Source: Pleomorphomonas sp. T1.2MG-36 (lineage in GTDB: Bacteria > Pseudomonadota > Alphaproteobacteria > Rhizobiales > Pleomorphomonadaceae). From it: DNA of 64,000 nucleotides. The notes beneath the pieces are model-generated. The model had not been told where the DNA came from. It ran no database searches and worked only from the letters and a program-made list of their open reading frames with translations. Position numbers and translations under genes: made by a program. This document shows, piece by piece, positions 56,631 through 64,000 of this stretch (position 1 is the first letter of the stretch; each line of letters opens with the position of its first letter). The stretch lies in NCBI RefSeq assembly GCF_950100655.1, contig NZ_CATNLY010000001.1, positions 1,116,001 through 1,180,000 of the forward strand. The letters run 5' to 3'.

Positions 56631-56970
56631 CAATGATTCCGATGGATTTCGATCGATTAATGTGATGGAGAGTGGCATTTCCGCCACCCTGATTGAATCG
56701 TCTTAGTGCGTCGGCATCCGAACGGTTGCACTGAAAACGCCTTCTGCTACCGTGCGCCGGCTCCAGTCACAAGGAGGAGCGTCGAATGGTGGTTCTCTGC
56801 TCATAGCTTGACCCGGTCGGGCCGTTTGTACGGCTCGAATGCCCGTGGCCAGTTTCCGACCGCGCCCGCATCGCGTGCGCCGTCGCGGACCCATTCGCCC
56901 CACATTTCACCTCTAGCATTCCTGCCGCGACCTACGGGTCGTCGGTTCACCGCCTTCATTCGGTGCTGTC
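56631..56970. other. 340-bp intergenic region between trmL and the ABC transporter
   Basis: It holds the divergent control regions of trmL and the transporter, and a six-codon ORF with a strong ribosome site (56786-56806). No clear promoter hexamers, RNA gene or larger ORF was found. Confidence 0.55.
56786..56806 (+). CDS. Possible six-codon leader ORF (MVVLCS)
   Basis: AAGGAGGAG, the best ribosome site in this part of the window, lies seven bases before an ATG that opens only MVVLCS and a TAG stop, 165 bp before the ABC transporter gene. It could be a leader peptide sensing translation, or a relic. No antiterminator pair was identified. Confidence 0.35.
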   Translation: MVVLCS

Positions 56971-58851
<1,881 letters not shown>

Positions 58852-58856
58852 AAAGA

Positions 58857-58892
58857 ATCCGCCCGGACAGTCGCGAGGCTGTCTGGGCGGAT
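58857..58892. terminator. Terminator between the ABC transporter and the RibD-like gene
   Basis: A 14-bp stem (ATCCGCCCGGACAG / CTGTCTGGGCGGAT, one G-T pair) with an 8-nt loop lies between two converging genes and may serve both, though T-runs are short. Confidence 0.75.
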
Positions 58893-58927
58893 GGCAAGGC
58901 AAGGGGGCGGGTCTTGCCCTTCACTGA

Positions 58928-59458
58928 CTATCCTGGAACGTAAGTCAGCCTGATCACCTCGTCGCCGATGCGGTCGGTGGCAATGAGGCGGAGCGGCCCG
59001 CGTGGGCGGGCGAAGAACGGCTTGCCGCCACCTATGGCGACGGGGTGCAGATAGATCCTGTACTCGTCGACGAGGCCGAGATCGGCGAGGTTCGCCGCCA
59101 GCTCCGGACCGGAGACCTCGATCACGCCGTCGAGCCGGGCCTTGAGATCGCGGACCGTCGCCTCCAGGCCGTCGTTGACGAGCGTGGCATTGGGCCCGAC
59201 CTCCCCGAGCGAGCGCGACACCACCCATTTCGGCTGACGCCGCCAGGCCGCCGCGTAGTCGCGCTCGGCGGCGTCCCAGTCGGGCTGATCGTCGTCCCAG
59301 TAGCGCATCACCTCATACATGCGGCGGCCGTAGATGCTGCCGGACACCTCGCGCACGTCATCGGTGAAATGGCGGAACACCGTGGGGTCGGGCGAGAAGG
59401 CCATGTGGTCGACATAGCCGTCGAGCGACTGGTTCAGGGCATAGACCAGTTTGGCCAT
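58928..59458 (-). CDS. Dihydrofolate reductase-like (RibD C-terminal domain) protein
   Basis: A 176-residue single-domain protein of the RibD_C/DHFR-like fold (YyaP/YwjB-type). N-terminal ALNQSLDGYVD, SIYGRRMYEVM and the C-terminal DEYRIYLHPVAIGGGKPFF are typical. NADPH-dependent reduction is expected from the fold, but no substrate is known for these stand-alone proteins. Converges with the ABC transporter gene. Confidence 0.9.
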   Translation of the reverse strand: MAKLVYALNQSLDGYVDHMAFSPDPTVFRHFTDDVREVSGSIYGRRMYEVMRYWDDDQPDWDAAERDYAAAWRRQPKWVVSRSLGEVGPNATLVNDGLEATVRDLKARLDGVIEVSGPELAANLADLGLVDEYRIYLHPVAIGGGKPFFARPRGPLRLIATDRIGDEVIRLTYVPG

Positions 59459-59580
59459 CTCGGCCTCCTTCGCGTCAGAGCTTCATCTACGACGATTTCG
59501 ACAGGGGTGGGTGCCCGATATCGATCGCTCGCCTTACTCGTCCTGAGGTCCACCTTGAATTCACACGTGAACTCAAGCGA

Positions 59581-59644
59581 CCTGCGCGGGGATGACAGGC
59601 TATCTATATGTTTCTTTTATATAAATCTGTCATCCCCGCGCAGG
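59581..59644. repeat. 64-bp palindromic REP/MITE-like element
   Basis: CCTGCGCGGGGATGACAG at 59581-59598 is exactly repeated in inverted form at 59627-59644 around a 28-nt AT-rich centre. The arm belongs to the GTCATCCCCGCGCAGG type of dispersed palindromic repeat common in proteobacterial genomes. It lies in the 287-bp gap before the RibD-like gene and after the MFS gene; nothing else was found in that gap. Confidence 0.85.
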
Positions 59645-59745
59645 CGGGCACCTCGGGCAGAATGGGGCGCGAGGCTAATATGGATCTCTGATCCTTCACG
59701 AAGCAGCGGCCGCTTGGCTTCGCGAGCCGCGCTTCGAGAGAGGCC

Positions 59746-60957
59746 CTACGCCGGCGCCAGTTCGCCCCGCTGCCGTGTCGGGAACGGCCGGAAGCTCAGG
59801 AGGATCAGGGCGGCGACGACGCCCATGCCGCAGGAGGCGACATACATCAGCGCGTAGCCGTCGAACCGGTCGTAGATCATGCCGCCGACCAGCGGGCCGG
59901 TGGACATGCCGAGGCTGCCGGCCATGGCGGTGCCGCCCATGATGGTGCCCATCATCCTCAGCGGGAAGTTCTCGCGGATGATCACCGCGTAGAGCGGCAT
60001 GGTACCGGCGTAGATGAAGCCGACGACCATGGCCACCGCGTAGAAGCCGCCGAGCTGGTTGACGAAGCTGTAGGACAGCACGCCGAAGGCCTGGGCCAGC
60101 AACCCGAGCACGAGGATGCGCTGAGCGCCGAACCGGTCGCCGGCAAGGCCGAAGCCGATGCGGCCGAACATGCCGGCGAAGCCCTCGACGCTGTAGATCG
60201 ACACGGCGGCGATCATCGGGATGCCGCAGGTGACGGCATAGCTCACCGTGTGGAAGATCGGGCCGGAGTGGGTGGCGCAGCAGAAGAAGTTGGCCAGCAT
60301 CAGCGTGATGAACTGCGGCGACAGCACCGCCTCGCGCACCGTCATGGCCGACTGCGGTTCGCTTCCCATCATCTCGGGGTGGCCGCCCTCCAGCGCCGGC
60401 GGCCGGCGCACCAGAAGCGAGGCGGGGATCATCAGCGCGGCGGCGATGCCGGCGATGATCAGCATGGCGGAGCGCCAGTCGTGGACGGTGACGAGCCAGG
60501 CGGCGAATGGCGCCATGGTGAGCGGCGCCATGCCCATGCCGGCCGAGACGAGCGACACCGCAAGGCCGCGCTGGGTGTCGAACCAACCGGTGACGCAGGC
60601 CATCATCGGCGCGAAGACGGCGGCGGTGGCCGCCCCGACCAGCAGCCCGAAGGTGAGCTGGAACTCGATGAGCGATGTCGCCCGGCTGGCGAGCGCCAGG
60701 GTGAGCGCCAGCACCAGCGAACCGGCGAGCACGACGGGCCGCGGCCCGAAGCGGTCGGACAGGCCGCCCCACGCCATGGAGGCCACCGCCATGGCGAGGA
60801 AGCCGATGGTCATGGCCGTGGAGATGCCGGTGACCGACCAGCCGGTCTCCTGCGCCATCGGCTGCAGGAAGACGGGCAGCGAGAACATGGCGCCGGCAGC
60901 GACGCAGCCGAGGAGGCCACCCGTCGCGACGATCACCCAACGGTAGGAATGGTTCAT
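59746..60957 (-). CDS. MFS transporter (OFA / monocarboxylate-type)
   Basis: A 403-residue major facilitator with about twelve hydrophobic segments. Motif A is seen as GGLSDRFGPRPVV, with a second copy as GLAGDRFGAQRI. The pattern MFSLPVFLQPMAQETGW resembles the oxalate/formate antiporter (OFA) branch, so small carboxylates are possible substrates. It lies 39 bp after the VOC gene in the same direction; both may be under the MarR regulator encoded divergently. Confidence 0.88.
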   Translation of the reverse strand: MNHSYRWVIVATGGLLGCVAAGAMFSLPVFLQPMAQETGWSVTGISTAMTIGFLAMAVASMAWGGLSDRFGPRPVVLAGSLVLALTLALASRATSLIEFQLTFGLLVGAATAAVFAPMMACVTGWFDTQRGLAVSLVSAGMGMAPLTMAPFAAWLVTVHDWRSAMLIIAGIAAALMIPASLLVRRPPALEGGHPEMMGSEPQSAMTVREAVLSPQFITLMLANFFCCATHSGPIFHTVSYAVTCGIPMIAAVSIYSVEGFAGMFGRIGFGLAGDRFGAQRILVLGLLAQAFGVLSYSFVNQLGGFYAVAMVVGFIYAGTMPLYAVIIRENFPLRMMGTIMGGTAMAGSLGMSTGPLVGGMIYDRFDGYALMYVASCGMGVVAALILLSFRPFPTRQRGELAPA

Positions 60958-60996
60958 GGCCCTGCCCCCGACCTTCTCCTGGCGGCTTCGGTGAGA

Positions 60997-61443
60997 TCAG
61001 CCCTGTTGCGGCGCCCCGTCGGCCGATGGAATGACGTTGATCATCCAGGGTATGCCGAACTTGTCGATCAGCGACCCGAACCCCGGCGACCAGAAGGTTT
61101 CCTCGAACGGCATTCCCACCGCGCCCCCTTCGGACAACGCGTCGAACCAGCGCCGCCCCTCGGCCTTGTCATGGGTGTGCAGAGCCACATCGAAACCGTT
61201 CTTCGGCTTGTCGATGTTCTTGGCCCACTGGACATCCATGTCGGCGCCCATCAGCGCCTGATCGCCGACCTCCAGCCAGCAATGCATCAGCCAAGTCTTG
61301 TACTTGTCGTCGGTGATCGGCATGTCGGGCGGGCCGTCGCCATAGGGAAAGGCGGCGGTGATCTTGCCGCCGAGCACCTTGGCATAGAATTCGAACGCCT
61401 CGCGGCATCGTCCCTGGAAACTCAGGCTGGTCACGATCTTCAT
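60997..61443 (-). CDS. VOC-family PhnB-like protein
   Basis: A 148-residue protein of the PhnB/glyoxalase-like group (SLSFQGRCREAFEFYAKVLGG in outline, WLMHCWLEVGD, EETFWSPGFGSLIDKFGIPW in two parts). These proteins are often annotated as 3-demethylubiquinone methyltransferases but lack that activity; function is unknown. The metal ligands of true glyoxalases are not all kept. It is divergent from the MarR gene. Confidence 0.88.
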   Translation of the reverse strand: MKIVTSLSFQGRCREAFEFYAKVLGGKITAAFPYGDGPPDMPITDDKYKTWLMHCWLEVGDQALMGADMDVQWAKNIDKPKNGFDVALHTHDKAEGRRWFDALSEGGAVGMPFEETFWSPGFGSLIDKFGIPWMINVIPSADGAPQQG

Positions 61444-61569
61444 GGGTCCCCTCCTCTATCGCTGAAAGACGGAAAGCTGCCCCCAGATTTGCTGAACCTA
61501 CGCTGGCGAGCGCGAAAATGTGCCGGACGGACCGATGCCGCCGTGCTCTTCCACCGGCGCTTGCAGAGG

Positions 61570-61610
61570 TCGATATCGATTGACGCCCGTTCACATAGGT
61601 TGATATCAAC
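61570..61610. promoter_or_regulatory. Two palindromes before marR, candidate MarR operators
   Basis: TCGATATCGA (61570-61579) and GTTGATATCAAC (61599-61610) are perfect palindromes sharing a GATATC core, with centres exactly 30 bp apart. A TTGACG at 61580-61585 and a TATCAA at 61604-61609 suggest that the second overlaps the -10 of the marR promoter. Confidence 0.7.
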
Positions 61611-61639
61611 GTAAAAGAAGGATCGAGTCAATCACTCAA

Positions 61640-62110
61640 ATGCAAACGCCTGTCAATCCCAGCTTCCAGACGACGATTCTGGTGCGCGACACCTGCCTGT
61701 GCCTGCATGCGCAACGGGCCGCGCGGGCACTCGCCCGCCGGTTCGACGTGGCGCTGAAGCCCGTGGGCATCACCAGCGGCCAGTTCTCGCTCCTCATGTC
61801 GCTCAACCGCCCGCATCCCCCCAAGGTCGGCAGCGTGGCGACGCTGCTCGCCATGGACCGGACGACGCTCACCGCCAATCTCAAGCCGCTGGAGCGACGC
61901 GGCCTCATTGAGACGGAAGCCGACCCGACGGACAGGCGAGCCCGCCTGCTGCGCCTAACCCCGGCCGGCCGCGCCGTCCTCGTCAGCGCCGTGCCGATCT
62001 GGAAGGCCGTTCACGCCGAGATCGAGACGGGGCTGGCCGATCCCCATCGGCTGCGCGCCGAACTGATGGTGCTTTCGCAGCCCGACGGCCAGGATGGCAA
62101 CGCCGGGTGA
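61640..62110 (+). CDS. MarR-family regulator
   Basis: A 156-residue winged-helix repressor. Helix-turn-helix VATLLAMDRTTLTANLKPLERR is followed by the wing with DPTDRRARLLRLT. Two Cys in DTCLCLHAQRAAR near the N-terminus (residues 19 and 21) are typical of this subfamily and could make it redox- or electrophile-sensitive. It is divergent from the VOC and MFS genes, with two palindromes between, so it probably controls them and itself. Confidence 0.9.
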   Translation: MQTPVNPSFQTTILVRDTCLCLHAQRAARALARRFDVALKPVGITSGQFSLLMSLNRPHPPKVGSVATLLAMDRTTLTANLKPLERRGLIETEADPTDRRARLLRLTPAGRAVLVSAVPIWKAVHAEIETGLADPHRLRAELMVLSQPDGQDGNAG

Positions 62111-62140
62111 CCAAGCTTCGGAGAGGCGGCCGCCCGGTCG

Positions 62141-64000
62141 TCAACTGGCGCCCAGAAGGGTCTTCATGCGCCGCGACAGCCCGTCGACCGCGCTATAGAC
62201 CACCGGAACGATCACGAGGCTCAGCAGCGTCGACAGCGTCAGCCCACCGATGACGACGAGCCCCATCGGTCGGCGGAAGCTGGGATCGCCGCCCGACAGG
62301 CCGAGCACCACCGGCACCATGCCGCCGATCATGGCCAGCGTCGTCATCACCACCGGCCGCGCCCGCTTGTGGCAGGCGTCGAGCAGGGCCTCAAGCCGCC
62401 CCCTCCCGGCGAGCTGCGCCGCGGCGGCATATTCGACGATCAGGATCGAGTTCTTGGTGACGATGCCCACCAGCATCAGCATGCCGATGGCGGTTGCCAT
62501 GGAGAAGCTGGTGCCTGTGACGACCAGCGGCAGCAGGGCGCCCCCAAGCGACAGCGGGATGGCCGCGAGGATGGTGAACGGCTGCAGGAAGTCGTGGAAC
62601 AGCAGCACCAGCGCACCATAGATGCAGAGGACGCCGACGACGAAAGCGAACAGGAAGCCGGAAAACATGCTGTTCATCCGTTCCACGTCACCCTCGTCGA
62701 CCAGTCGAACGCCGGACGGCAGGACGCGCACCGATGGCAGCGCCTTCACATCTTCCATAACGGCGCCGATGCTGCGGCCGTTGAGCTCGGCGCTGATCGT
62801 CACGTTGCGCTCACGATCGAGACGGGTGATCGCCACCGGCCCGGTGCGCATCGAGAGCGTTGCCACCGTGCCGAGATCGACGCTGCCGTTCGCACCGCCG
62901 ACCCGCAGCGTGGCGAGTGTTTCCGGGCTTTCCACCAAGCTTTCGGGGAGACGGATGCGGATCGGCAGTTGCCGTTCGCCAAGGTCGAGCTTGGGCAGGT
63001 TGGCGGCGTAATCGCCGGTCGAGGCGATGCGCACCGCCTGGGCGATGGCGACCGGCGTCACGCCAAGCGCGTCGGCACGGGCGAGATCCGGTACCACGGC
63101 AAGTTCCGGCGCCTCCAGCGCCGCCGACGACGTCACCGCGCCGAGGCCGGGGATCGTCCGCATGTCGGTCTCAAGCGCCGAAGCGGCACGGTAGAGGGTC
63201 GCCGCGTCGTTGCCGGCCAGCACCACGTCGAGCTTGACCCCGTCGGCGCTGCCGCCGACCGCCACGCGGACGCCCGGCAAGGCGGAGAGCGCCTGACGGA
63301 TATCCTGCTCGATCGTCTGTTGCGAACGTGGCCGTGTCCCATAGGGCGTCAGGTCGACCGTGAACAGCGCCGAGGTGACGTCGGCATTGGCCACGGCGTC
63401 AGGTCCGGCGCCGGCCACCGAACCGGTGCCGACCCGCGTCAGCACCGAACGGACGTTGGGCACGCGACCGATCAAAGCCGCCGCCTCGCGCGCCACCTTG
63501 TCGGTGGCGGCAAGCGTGCTGCCCGGCTGCAACGTCACCTGAACGCTGGTCTGGGCAATGTCGGACGCCGGCACGAAGGCGGTATCGAGCAGCGGCACCA
63601 GCGCGAAGGAGGCGGCGACGGACAGGAGGGCGGCAGCGAGCGTCGTCTTGCGATAGCGGAGGCAGCCGCGCAGGAAGCGCATGTAGGCCCGCATGATCGG
63701 ACCATCCCTCCCCTCCTCGCGTCTGGCCTTGGGCTTCAGCACGTTCGCCGCCAGCATCGGCGTCAGGAGGCGCGCCACCAACAGCGATGCCAGCACCGCC
63801 GCCGAGGCGGTGATGCCGAACTGACGAAAGATCAGGCCGGGGATATCGCCGATGAAGGCAGTGGGCAGGAACACGGCGACCAGCGTCAGCGTGGTGGCGA
63901 CCACCGCGAGGCCGATCTCCTGCGTCGCGGCGACGGTCGCCTCGCGCGGCGTGCCGCCGGCCCGAAGGTGCCGTTCGATGTTCTCCACCTCGACGATGGC
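62141..64000 (-). CDS. RND efflux transporter, 5' part beyond the window
   Basis: The last 620 residues of an HAE-1-like RND pump; the frame is open to the window edge. Visible are VENIERHL after the first Asp pair region, helices 5-6, the second periplasmic domain, and helices 8-12 including LMLVGIVTKNSILIVEYA with the Lys of the proton relay and TTLAMIGGMVPVVLG. It is distinct from the pump at 4410-7457, which has Arg at that Lys. Its adaptor would lie beyond the window. It converges on the marR gene. Confidence 0.92.
   Translation of the reverse strand, partial: AIVEVENIERHLRAGGTPREATVAATQEIGLAVVATTLTLVAVFLPTAFIGDIPGLIFRQFGITASAAVLASLLVARLLTPMLAANVLKPKARREEGRDGPIMRAYMRFLRGCLRYRKTTLAAALLSVAASFALVPLLDTAFVPASDIAQTSVQVTLQPGSTLAATDKVAREAAALIGRVPNVRSVLTRVGTGSVAGAGPDAVANADVTSALFTVDLTPYGTRPRSQQTIEQDIRQALSALPGVRVAVGGSADGVKLDVVLAGNDAATLYRAASALETDMRTIPGLGAVTSSAALEAPELAVVPDLARADALGVTPVAIAQAVRIASTGDYAANLPKLDLGERQLPIRIRLPESLVESPETLATLRVGGANGSVDLGTVATLSMRTGPVAITRLDRERNVTISAELNGRSIGAVMEDVKALPSVRVLPSGVRLVDEGDVERMNSMFSGFLFAFVVGVLCIYGALVLLFHDFLQPFTILAAIPLSLGGALLPLVVTGTSFSMATAIGMLMLVGIVTKNSILIVEYAAAAQLAGRGRLEALLDACHKRARPVVMTTLAMIGGMVPVVLGLSGGDPSFRRPMGLVVIGGLTLSTLLSLVIVPVVYSAVDGLSRRMKTLLGAS

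Overview
This 64 kb window is G+C-rich chromosomal DNA with short intergenic gaps, ATGA-type gene overlaps and GC-rich codons. Gene content points to an alphaproteobacterium, probably Hyphomicrobiales: a BA14K-family surface protein, a DUF1127-like small protein, an FtsZ with a long linker, an LpxC-BamD-RecN block, and a MurE with a meso-diaminopimelate signature. Genus is not decidable from the sequence alone. No rRNA, tRNA, CRISPR array, phage or transposase gene was seen.

Left part (1-18.5 kb): the 3' end of a UvrD/PcrA helicase gene, a periplasmic 5'-nucleotidase, a HdeD-like membrane protein, then a TetR-adaptor-RND efflux operon whose operator overlaps the -10 box. Next is a LacI-controlled catabolic operon (permease, binding protein, ATPase, second permease, DhaK, DhaL) that probably imports a small sugar or polyol and phosphorylates a ketose. 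The divergent LacI gene and two matching operators sit at its head. prmA follows.

Middle (18.5-28 kb): a small DUF1127-like gene, aminopeptidase P, the lpxC-bamD-recN envelope/repair block, then single accessory genes (MmyB-type regulator, GNAT, nicotinamidase, azlCD).

28-47 kb, minus strand: a complete division and cell wall cluster, mraZ-rsmH-ftsL-ftsI-murE/F-mraY-murD-ftsW-murG-murC-murB-ddlB-ftsQ-ftsA-ftsZ. It is tightly coupled and ends in a strong bidirectional terminator. murE and murF form a single uninterrupted reading frame. Four MraZ boxes at exact 10-bp spacing overlap the mraZ promoter.

Right part (47-64 kb): an entericidin, EF-P with its divergent modifying enzyme EpmA, then small accessory units, most with a local regulator: DeoR/MFS/VOC, TetR/SDR, hemF, BA14K, a glutathione transferase, trmL, an exporter-type ABC transporter, a RibD-like reductase, MFS plus VOC facing a MarR regulator, and the 3' part of a second RND pump running off the window.

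No clearly new multi-gene system is evident. The points most worth a second look are the MurE-MurF fusion, a chimeric prmA/ushA gene remnant near 9.4 kb, the divergent DhaK/DhaL pair with its operators, an AGGTCA half-site array before azlCD, and several well-defined operators and mini-ORFs.
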